Shown one piece after another: positions 57,339-64,000 of a DNA stretch of 64,000 bases; within the stretch, counting starts at the first letter, position 1, and the number at the start of each line of letters is the position of its first letter. The notes below the pieces were generated by a model, which saw only the letters and a list, made by a program, of their open reading frames with translations, was not told the origin of the DNA and ran no database searches. The translations under genes and the position numbers were made by a program. Origin of the DNA: Spirochaetes bacterium ADurb.Bin110. Lineage in GTDB: Bacteria; Spirochaetota; Spirochaetia; Treponematales; Rectinemataceae. The DNA lies in NCBI GenBank assembly GCA_002070755.1, contig MWDY01000176.1, positions 1 through 64,000 of the forward strand, read 5' to 3'.

Positions 57339-58700
57339 ATGTCAATCAGGACATTCAGGGGCGGGGCACATCCGTCCGAGAGAAAGGATCGCTCGCAGCA
57401 TGCACCAATCGAAAAGGTGAGTTCTGTGCAGCAGGTGGTGATCCCTGTCAATCAGCATTTTGGTGCCCCAATTCAACCCCTAATCAAGGTCGGAGATTTT
57501 GTGAGGGCTGGGCAGAAGATAGCGGATGCAGAAGGTCGCATGACCGTACCTATCCATGCATCGATAGCAGGTGTGGTTAAGAAAATCGAACCGCGGATGC
57601 AATCGAATAACACAGAAGGTCTATGTATAGTAATCGAGCCAAAGGATCCACCGGAAGGAGAATCCGATAGGGAATTCATGCATCCTCTTGATCCTTTCGC
57701 TTGCAGGAAGGAAGAGGCGCTCGCGCGTATTCGCGAAGCAGGAATAATTGGCATGGGAGGAGCAGGATTTCCGGCTCATGTCAAGCTCGCTCCCACAAAG
57801 CCAATCTCTTTAGTCATTGCTAATGCGGCAGAGTGCGAACCTTACCTGACAATTGACGAAAGGACTCTCCTTGAGATGCCAGATAAGATCGTCGATGGTC
57901 TTTCGATAGTGATGAAAATTATAAGCGCATCCGAAGGTATCATAGCTATAGAGGAAAATAAGAAGTACGCAATTCCGCTGGTTCAGAAGGCCATCGAAGA
58001 GAATCCGCAAGTTAAGGCCGGCATGAAGATCGGTATTCAAGTCCTGAAGACCAAATATCCACAGGGCGGCGAAAAAATGCTTATCACGGCTATCACGGGC
58101 AGGCAGGTACCTTCCGGTGGTCTCCCTATGGATGTGGGCTGTGTGGTATCGAATGTGGGAACTCTATGTGCAATTGCTGACGCATTCAGAGAAGGAAAGC
58201 CACTTATAGAACGCGGATTTACAGTGACCGGAGGAGCTTGCAAGACTCCAAAGAACCTCATTGCACCTGTTGGGACCGTGGTGGCCGACCTTGCCAAATC
58301 CGGAATAATCGATATCGATGAAGAAACGCTTTCCAAAGTTGTCTTTGGCGGGCCAATGATGGGAGTTGCTGTACCGAGTACGGACATTCCGATACAAAAG
58401 AACACTTCGGGCGTGCTTCTAATGAGTGTCGAAGAAGCCTTGCGGTTTGAGGAAAAGACCTGCATCCGCTGTGGTAGCTGTATTCGAGCTTGCCCGATGA
58501 AGATTAGCCCCGCCTTGCTCGCTATTGCGATCGAGAGCGATAACTATGGCGAAGCTGAGAAGATCGGCCTTCAGGATTGTATCGAATGTGGTGCTTGCTC
58601 TTTTGTATGTCCAGCGCATCGTTATCTTGTGCAGCGCTTCAGGGTTGGGAAACAGGTGCTCCGTGCGCTGAAGCAGAAGGAGGCACAGAATGTCAGATAA
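57339..58700 (+). CDS. rnfC: Rnf electron transport complex subunit C
   Basis: 453 residues: N-terminal RnfC barrel, NADH-binding region GMGGAGFPAHVKL, SLBB-type segment, then two 4Fe-4S clusters CIRCGSCIRACPMKISP and CIECGACSFVCPAH. It takes electrons from NADH (or passes them) at the cytoplasmic face of the ferredoxin:NAD+ oxidoreductase complex. AAAGGAGA precedes the ATG. It overlaps rnfD by 11 bases. Confidence 0.95.
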   Translation: MSIRTFRGGAHPSERKDRSQHAPIEKVSSVQQVVIPVNQHFGAPIQPLIKVGDFVRAGQKIADAEGRMTVPIHASIAGVVKKIEPRMQSNNTEGLCIVIEPKDPPEGESDREFMHPLDPFACRKEEALARIREAGIIGMGGAGFPAHVKLAPTKPISLVIANAAECEPYLTIDERTLLEMPDKIVDGLSIVMKIISASEGIIAIEENKKYAIPLVQKAIEENPQVKAGMKIGIQVLKTKYPQGGEKMLITAITGRQVPSGGLPMDVGCVVSNVGTLCAIADAFREGKPLIERGFTVTGGACKTPKNLIAPVGTVVADLAKSGIIDIDEETLSKVVFGGPMMGVAVPSTDIPIQKNTSGVLLMSVEEALRFEEKTCIRCGSCIRACPMKISPALLAIAIESDNYGEAEKIGLQDCIECGACSFVCPAHRYLVQRFRVGKQVLRALKQKEAQNVR

Positions 58701-59700
58701 GAAAATCATACTATCTTCCAGCCCACACACATTCTCGCCAGTCGATACGCCGCGCATTATGCTTTCTGTTGTAACGGCATTGGTGCCAGCGGCGGCCTAT
58801 GGTATATATCTCTATGGATTGGCCGCCCTTGGAGTCATTCTTACTTCGATTACAGCGGCTGTGCTATCGGAATTCCTATTTCGAAAGCTTATTAAGGCTA
58901 GCACAACGGTTGGCGATTTTTCAGCTGTTGTCAGTGGGCTTCTGCTTGCGCTAGTTTTGCCTCCAGGCACTCCTCTCTGGATGGTTGCGCTGGGTGCTGT
59001 CTTTGCGATTGTTGTAGCAAAGGAGTTCTTTGGTGGGCTCGGCGCGAATCCCTTCAATCCAGCGCTGATTGGCCGCGCTTTTTTGCTCATGAGCTTCCCA
59101 GCTGCGATTACTAGCTGGAGCATGCCAAAAGGCCTTGCATTGCCAGCCGATGCTATTAGTGCTGCCACACCGCTAAATCTAATCAAGCAGGGCAACTCAT
59201 TGGTCGATGTAGCCAAATATTTCGGCGCGAGCGATATCGGGGCATTTTATCGTCAGCTATTCATGGGATACCGTCCCGGTACCATTGGAGAGAGCTCGAT
59301 TTTGCTTGTGCTTTTGGGTGGGCTTTTTCTTCTTGCCATCGGAGTCATTCAGTGGATAGTGCCAGTATCGGTATTAGCATCTACATTTGTGTTCTCATGG
59401 CTTTTGGGAATGGATCCAGTGTTTAGTTTGTTGACTGGAGGTATAGCATTTGGCGCTTTCTTTATGGCAACAGACTATGCTACAAGGCCACTGACAGAAA
59501 AAGGCCAGGCTCTCTATGGTATTGGTATTGGTTTGATTGCTGTTCTTATAAGGAAATTTGGCGGATATCCAGAGGGAGTGACCTATGCGATATTGATCAT
59601 GAATGTTCTGACGCCTTTTCTCAATAAGCTCCGAACGAAAAAATATGGCTTTGTGCCTCCTCCCAAGCCTGTTAAGCCATCCAAGGAGGCTACAAAATGA
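58690..59700 (+). CDS. rnfD: Rnf electron transport complex subunit D
   Basis: 336 residues with about ten membrane helices. The FMN attachment region SAATPLNLIK corresponds to the family's SGATPL, Thr being the flavinylation site; here Ala replaces Gly. GANPFNPALIGRAFLLMSFP and TDYATRPLTEKGQ are characteristic. AAGGAGG precedes the ATG. It overlaps rnfG by 4 bases. Confidence 0.95.
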   Translation: MSDKKIILSSSPHTFSPVDTPRIMLSVVTALVPAAAYGIYLYGLAALGVILTSITAAVLSEFLFRKLIKASTTVGDFSAVVSGLLLALVLPPGTPLWMVALGAVFAIVVAKEFFGGLGANPFNPALIGRAFLLMSFPAAITSWSMPKGLALPADAISAATPLNLIKQGNSLVDVAKYFGASDIGAFYRQLFMGYRPGTIGESSILLVLLGGLFLLAIGVIQWIVPVSVLASTFVFSWLLGMDPVFSLLTGGIAFGAFFMATDYATRPLTEKGQALYGIGIGLIAVLIRKFGGYPEGVTYAILIMNVLTPFLNKLRTKKYGFVPPPKPVKPSKEATK

Positions 59701-60416
59701 AAAAGACTAAGCTTGGCTTGATCCTTATGCTATATGCCTCGATTGCTTGCGCAAGTCTTGCGGTTGTCTATGCCTTTACCAAAGACAGCATCGAAAGACA
59801 AAGCGAAATTCAACTGCAGACCTCCTTGAAAGATATCTTTCCGCAGGCAACTACCTTCGAGGTTGTCGAGGATCTTACAAGCCCAGAGCCAAATATCAGA
59901 TTTGAATCGGTATATGAGGTAAAGAGCGACACTGTGCCTCTGGGATTGGCCATAAAGGCTTCAGGTCCAAGTTATGGAGGGAATGCGACCCTCTTAGTTG
60001 GCATTGATTTGCATCGCAGCATAGCGGGAGTAAGGATAATGGCGCTCAATGATACGCCGGGTCTTGGAATGAATGCATCTAATCCGACTTATTATGTGGA
60101 TAAAGCCAAAAAGGTGACGTTCTTAGGTCAATTCGAAGGAAAGTTTCTTACGGATCCCTTTGAGGTTAAGAAGGATGTCGCAGCGATTACGGCAGCAACA
60201 ATAACGTCGAAGTCTCTCACCAAGATCATTAAGACCGCAGGCGATGCGGCAATCGCCTATATGGATCAGAAAGTTATGATAGCGTCGATGGAAGGCGAAA
60301 ATCAAATCAGCGAAGAATCTGTTGGGGGATTTCCTGCGGCTTCCACGGGATCGTCCATAGGCGCATCGATAGGGACAGCCAAAGAGAGCGCCCGGCCCCA
60401 GGCAGGAGGCAAGTGA
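59697..60416 (+). CDS. rnfG: Rnf electron transport complex subunit G
   Basis: 239 residues: one N-terminal membrane helix and a periplasmic domain with TPGLGMNA and the FMN-attachment motif ITAATITSKSLTK, whose Thr would be modified by ApbE. A Ser/Gly/Ala-rich C-terminal tail of 30 residues is extra. A GGAGG lies before the ATG, which overlaps the rnfD stop. Confidence 0.94.
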   Translation: MKKTKLGLILMLYASIACASLAVVYAFTKDSIERQSEIQLQTSLKDIFPQATTFEVVEDLTSPEPNIRFESVYEVKSDTVPLGLAIKASGPSYGGNATLLVGIDLHRSIAGVRIMALNDTPGLGMNASNPTYYVDKAKKVTFLGQFEGKFLTDPFEVKKDVAAITAATITSKSLTKIIKTAGDAAIAYMDQKVMIASMEGENQISEESVGGFPAASTGSSIGASIGTAKESARPQAGGK

Positions 60417-60418
60417 GA

Positions 60419-61060
60419 ATGAAAAAGCTATATTCAATTTTCAAACAAGGTATCATTTTTGATAATCCTTTATTGATGCTGATGATCGGGCTCTGTTCTG
60501 CCATTGCGGTAACGACGAATGTATCGAATGGCATTGGCATGGGTCTAGCAATGACTTTTGTCCTTCTTTTTTCGGAAATAATAATCTCCTTATTCCGAAA
60601 CCTTATTCCTTCGATGATCCGAATGCCCGTATTTATCATTGTTATTGCAGCGTTTACTACAATTGTCGACTTAATGATGAAGGCTTACTTTCCCGATCTT
60701 TCGAAGAGCATGGGCGTATTCATCCCATTGATTGTCGTCAACTGCATAATAATGGGGCGCGTGGAGGCCTTTGCGTCTAAGCAAAATCTGCAATCGGCGA
60801 TTGCCGATGCGCTGGGAATGGGACTCGGCTATACCTGGGTTCTTATCGGTCTTGCTGCAATAAGAGAGTTGCTTGGAAATGGGACTTTTGCGGGGATTCA
60901 AGTCATGCCCGCCTCGTATGAACCGATTCTCTTCTTTATTTTACCGCCAGGAGGATTCTTTGTTTTCAGTCTGTTTATTTCCTTCAATATCTGGCTCAAG
61001 AAGAAAATGGAGGCATCTGAGCGCAAAAAAGAGCTGGTTTCTAAGAAGGAGGCCGCATAA
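60419..61060 (+). CDS. rnfE: Rnf electron transport complex subunit E
   Basis: 213 residues from the ATG at 60419, which has AGGAGG nine bases upstream; the GTG at 60413 is only three bases from that site, so it is a poorer start. Six membrane helices with the family segments GLCSAIAVTTNVSNGIGMG, IVVNCIIMGRVEAFA and DALGMGLGY. Membrane subunit of the ion-pumping complex. Confidence 0.93.
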   Translation: MKKLYSIFKQGIIFDNPLLMLMIGLCSAIAVTTNVSNGIGMGLAMTFVLLFSEIIISLFRNLIPSMIRMPVFIIVIAAFTTIVDLMMKAYFPDLSKSMGVFIPLIVVNCIIMGRVEAFASKQNLQSAIADALGMGLGYTWVLIGLAAIRELLGNGTFAGIQVMPASYEPILFFILPPGGFFVFSLFISFNIWLKKKMEASERKKELVSKKEAA

Positions 61061-61635
61061 TGGATCTTGGCAAGATTCTTCTTTTGTCGATGTTGGTAAA
61101 CAATATCGTGGTAATGCGCTTTATTGCGCTTTGTTCATACATAGGAATGACAAGCGATCTGGGCCAATCGATGGGCATGGGCTATGCCGTAACCTTTGTG
61201 ACCGTGCTCACAACAGCGGCGACATGGCCTATCTACCATTATATTCTTGTGCCGCTCAATCTGACTTTCCTCCAGATTCTGGTATTCATTCTAGTCATTG
61301 CAAGCCTAGTGCAGCTCGTCGAATTCTATCTAAAGAAGAATATTCCTGGTTTGTACTCGGCAATGGGCATCTATTTGCCGCTCATAACGACAAACTGTGC
61401 TATTTCTGCAGTGACTTTCGAAAATATCTCGAATAATTATAATTTTATTCAGTCTATTGTATACGCGATTGGCGTATCGCTTGGTTATCTTTTGGCAATG
61501 ATTCTCCTTGCCGGCATAAGGGATCGAATGAAAACGAGCCCTGTGCCGAAGTTTTTACAAGGAACGCCGATACTTTTTATGGCTACATCCTTGATTGGAA
61601 TAGCGTTTATGGGTTTTGCAGGGCTCATCAAATAA
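61060..61635 (+). CDS. rnfA: Rnf electron transport complex subunit A
   Basis: 191 residues, paralogous to RnfE, with six helices and LVNNIVVMRFIALCSYIG, ITTNCAISAV and GVSLGYLLAM. Its Asn-Cys motifs line the membrane Fe site shared with RnfE. The ATG overlaps the rnfE stop (TAATG). GAAGGAGG precedes it. Confidence 0.94.
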   Translation: MDLGKILLLSMLVNNIVVMRFIALCSYIGMTSDLGQSMGMGYAVTFVTVLTTAATWPIYHYILVPLNLTFLQILVFILVIASLVQLVEFYLKKNIPGLYSAMGIYLPLITTNCAISAVTFENISNNYNFIQSIVYAIGVSLGYLLAMILLAGIRDRMKTSPVPKFLQGTPILFMATSLIGIAFMGFAGLIK

Positions 61636-61647
61636 GAGGATATCGAG

Positions 61648-62499
61648 ATGCTTATTACAATTCTTTTGACAATAGGATTTTCTGCAGCGCTCGCCTTTAT
61701 CCTTGGCGTGGCCTTGGGCTTCTTCAATGAGAAATTCAAGATCGAGAGAGATCCAAAGATCAGTGAGGTAAGACAGGCCTTACCCGGAGCAAACTGCGGA
61801 GCCTGTGGCTATCCTGGCTGCGATGGTTATTCCGAGGCAGTGGCAACCGGTCGTGCTCCTACAACGAAGTGCTCTGTAGGTGGATCGGCTACAGCCGAAA
61901 TGCTTTCGAAGATTATGGGCATAGATGCCGGGACCGTCGAAGAAAAGGTAGCGGTTCTGCTATGCCAGGGCGCTATCGATAAAACAGTAAAGAAGGGCGA
62001 ATACAGTGGTATTCCCACTTGTAGAGCTGCAAAATTATCGACCGGCAGCATTAAGGCCTGTGCATGGGGATGTCAGGGATTTGGCGACTGTGTACTCGTG
62101 TGCAAGTTCGATGCCATCGAGATGGGAGAAGATGGTCTTCCTCATATCGATTATGACAACTGCACCGGCTGCGGCCTCTGCGTAGAGGAGTGTCCACAGA
62201 AAATATTGACGCTTATGCCGCTTACAAAGGCCGGCTCCATCGTCCTATGTTCGAATAGGACAGTTCTCAAGCAGACTGTGCTCAAGAACTGCAAGGTCGG
62301 ATGTATCAAGTGCGATCTATGCGTGCGTTCCTGTCCAGAAGGTGCAATTTCGATGGTGAATGGCATTCCGGTAACAGATTATGCCAAGTGCAACTCCTGC
62401 GGCATATGTGTCCAGAAGTGTCCTACAAAATGCTACAAGCTGCTCGAGACAGATGTGTTTGGCACAAAAAAGCTGATTCCAGTAATGCAAGAAGCCTAG
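61648..62499 (+). CDS. rnfB: Rnf electron transport complex subunit B
   Basis: 283 residues: N-terminal membrane helix, the FeS domain ALPGANCGACGYPGCDGYSEA, then two or three ferredoxin-like clusters (CTGCGLCVEECPQKI, CIKCDLCVRSCPEGAI, CNSCGICVQKCPTKC). It accepts electrons from ferredoxin. It is the last gene of rnfCDGEAB, followed by a terminator at 62642. Confidence 0.94.
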   Translation: MLITILLTIGFSAALAFILGVALGFFNEKFKIERDPKISEVRQALPGANCGACGYPGCDGYSEAVATGRAPTTKCSVGGSATAEMLSKIMGIDAGTVEEKVAVLLCQGAIDKTVKKGEYSGIPTCRAAKLSTGSIKACAWGCQGFGDCVLVCKFDAIEMGEDGLPHIDYDNCTGCGLCVEECPQKILTLMPLTKAGSIVLCSNRTVLKQTVLKNCKVGCIKCDLCVRSCPEGAISMVNGIPVTDYAKCNSCGICVQKCPTKCYKLLETDVFGTKKLIPVMQEA

Positions 62500-62641
62500 A
62501 GATATCACGAGCGAATGCGAAGGTATAAGCCAGGCTCAAGAGAAGACCAGAAATTGCAAGCTTATTTGCATATTCGCGCCATAGTTCTTCGGGCAGAACG
62601 GCGCTAAAGACAAAAGAAAGGGTCTAAAAAGGCATATTATG

Positions 62642-62675
62642 GGCTGTCCATAGGCTGGGCAGCCTTTTTATTTTT
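62642..62675 (+). terminator. Rho-independent terminator after rnfB
   Basis: GGCTGTCC (62642-62649) pairs with GGGCAGCC (62657-62664) with one G-T pair, followed by a T-rich run. It lies between rnfB and the convergent NlpC gene, so it may serve both. Confidence 0.8.
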
Positions 62676-62702
62676 GCTTAACAACTATAGGGTCAAAATT
62701 CA

Positions 62703-63830
62703 TCAATAATGCACATTGCGCAAGCGAAGGCCTATCGAGATATTTAGGCAAGATTGAAGATCGGATCGAATAGATTCAACCTGGCCTTGCTTAGGAACAT
62801 AATAATCGTATCTGAGTTCGATGTAGCTACCAAGTCGATGAGCACCGGTAGAATAGAAGAAAGATGACCACCTCAGCCCTCCTGTAGCTAAGAAGAAATC
62901 TCCTGGGACGTACAGCCTGCCATCTAGTGTTGGCGACCCAAATGTGAAGGCCGGACCAGCGAACAACGAGATACCAGAAATCTGGCCAAGATCGAGCTCA
63001 ACAGGAACTCTCACTACATCAAGAGTACGATCCCATTGAACACCTGCCCGCAAGCCTGCGCCAAAATTCTTTGCAATGGGAAGCGAAACCTCTGTCCAAC
63101 CCGAGATTCCGCGCACAAAGGCCAGAAGATCGCCCTGTAGAAGCATATCCAATTGGGCAAAACTAATTGCGCCTCCCCAGTCTGAGGCAAAGCCAGAAAA
63201 ACCAGAAACAGGAAGGGCGCGCCCCGCAAATAAAAATCGCTGTTCCCAGCTTTTTTCTCTGAGCGAACTGTGAATAACCCCTGTCTTAGCTCCTATGCTT
63301 GTGGCATGGATAAATATGTCATCACCTAAATAGATTCCCACATGGTCGGCTTTTGAAAGAGAAAAGGCTGCTGGTTTCGAAGGCCCTAAACCAGAAGGGA
63401 CGGAGGTTGAGTCATTAGCGCTTCTGCTCTTGGAAAATGAGTTTGCTTTTGCTTCGAGACTAAAGAAGACGAGATCGCCCGGTTCGAGTTCATTCTTGGG
63501 GATGATTAAAACCCATTTGGCAAGCGCATCTACAGAGCGCGGAATCTTTATTCCAGTTGCCTTTAGATAGGAAACATATACTAAGCCAGAACAATCGATG
63601 CCTGACTTGGAAGAACCACCATAGCGATATTGAGTACCAAGATAGGATTCCGCAGTGCGGAGAACAGCCTGGCGCGCGCTTGATCTTACTAGCCCAGCTA
63701 GAGGTGGAACGGATACAAGAGCAAAAGCAGACTGCAAAGCAGGGACAGAGGAAAGAAAGAAAAGAATAAGTACTCCACGTATCGCTGCCTGCAATAATGC
63801 AGTTTGCAGCCTTCTAAAAAGCACTGTCAT
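62703..63830 (-). CDS. NlpC/P60 peptidase with a C-terminal predicted beta-barrel domain
   Basis: 375 residues. A signal peptide or anchor lies near residues 15-40. The NlpC/P60 fold follows: RYGGSSKSGIDCSGLVYVSY (Cys), ADHVGIYLGD (His) and a further polar residue, so catalytic residues are present. About 170 residues after the peptidase look like outer-membrane strands (alternating aromatic/polar, SYIELRYDYYV) and end in NVHY. It would cleave peptidoglycan peptides from an outer-membrane-linked position. A linker within the peptidase contains STSVPS from a motif copy at 63397. Confidence 0.75.
   Translation of the reverse strand: MTVLFRRLQTALLQAAIRGVLILFFLSSVPALQSAFALVSVPPLAGLVRSSARQAVLRTAESYLGTQYRYGGSSKSGIDCSGLVYVSYLKATGIKIPRSVDALAKWVLIIPKNELEPGDLVFFSLEAKANSFSKSRSANDSTSVPSGLGPSKPAAFSLSKADHVGIYLGDDIFIHATSIGAKTGVIHSSLREKSWEQRFLFAGRALPVSGFSGFASDWGGAISFAQLDMLLQGDLLAFVRGISGWTEVSLPIAKNFGAGLRAGVQWDRTLDVVRVPVELDLGQISGISLFAGPAFTFGSPTLDGRLYVPGDFFLATGGLRWSSFFYSTGAHRLGSYIELRYDYYVPKQGQVESIRSDLQSCLNISIGLRLRNVHY
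63397..63406 (+). repeat. Dispersed motif GGGACGGAGG, inside the NlpC/P60 gene
   Basis: Read as STSVPS in a Ser-rich insert in the peptidase domain. It is in leading-strand orientation on the right arm. Confidence 0.85.
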
Positions 63831-63910
63831 ATCAATATTATCGGAAAAGATTATATTGACATGAATTATTTATTATTTTTGTATCTAATTGCGCAGCGTT
63901 GAGGTTTGCT

Positions 63911-63960
63911 GGGTGCAAGACAAACTTGTACAAAGGTAGTTAAGCGGCATTTCTTTGAAC
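63911..63960 (+). repeat. Dispersed 50-bp repeat, copy 2
   Basis: It matches 25014-25063 at 42 of 50 bases. It lies 81 bases upstream of the NlpC/P60 gene start and on the opposite strand sense to that gene. Confidence 0.7.
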
Positions 63961-64000
63961 GCACGCTTGTCATGCTTGACCAAGCAAGAAATGAATATTA

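Overview
The window is about 64 kb of a bacterial chromosome that spans the replication origin. The organism is most likely a spirochaete of the Treponema/Spirochaeta type. Pointers are an archaeal-type uridylate kinase known from archaea and spirochaetes, a lipoprotein form of ApbE like the treponemal flavin-trafficking protein, a short group-2 sigma factor, DbpA-type RNA-binding and UPF0158 proteins, and outer-membrane-type beta-barrel proteins. This is inferred from gene content; there is no rRNA in the window to confirm it.

Layout: 1-5.9 kb holds the tail of an Fe-S protein, an (alpha/alpha)6 glycosidase, pyrH, a RocB-like M20 peptidase and a RAYT (REP-associated Y1 transposase) between two long, repeat-bearing spacers. 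5.9-12.8 kb holds PRPP synthetase and a hexuronate/pectin catabolic cluster (kdgK, eda, yhcH, kduD, kduI) with a divergent IclR regulator. 12.9-24.7 kb holds a NifU domain, parAB, enolase, a VIT transporter, DJ-1, RidA, a MalY-type lyase, MntP, a flavin reductase-like protein and exported proteins. tRNA-Leu(CAA) follows, then speD-speE, PAP2, ApbE, an MBL hydrolase, a DbpA-domain protein, an AroD-AroE fusion, Era, Pth, PHP, fabD-fabG-fabF-glgX, a SEC-C protein, a sigma factor and a polyprenyl synthetase. From 44 kb come a perfect parS site, gyrA/gyrB (leftward), oriC, dnaA, dnaN, recF, a DciA-like gene, rpmH, rnpA, yidD, yidC and jag. An rnfCDGEAB operon and an NlpC/P60 protein close the window.

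The most unusual feature is a dispersed short motif, AACCTCCGTCCC (core CTCCGTCCC). It occurs about 25 times, both between genes and inside genes in five of the six possible reading frames. Its orientation is strongly biased relative to oriC: GGGACGGAGG lies on the leading strand in 21 of 25 copies. One copy sits with an 11-bp tandem array just upstream of the RAYT gene. This suggests either a transposase-linked single-strand repeat family or a replichore-polar (KOPS/uptake-like) signal. A second notable signal is a 16/16 match to the sigma-54 promoter consensus immediately upstream of the small sigma-70-family gene, which would parallel the RpoN-to-RpoS cascade of Borrelia.

Functional links: ApbE supplies the FMN transfer that Rnf subunits RnfG and RnfD need. 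ParA, ParB and parS form the origin-segregation system. The kdu/kdg/eda genes form one route from unsaturated uronates to pyruvate and glyceraldehyde-3-phosphate under an IclR operator.
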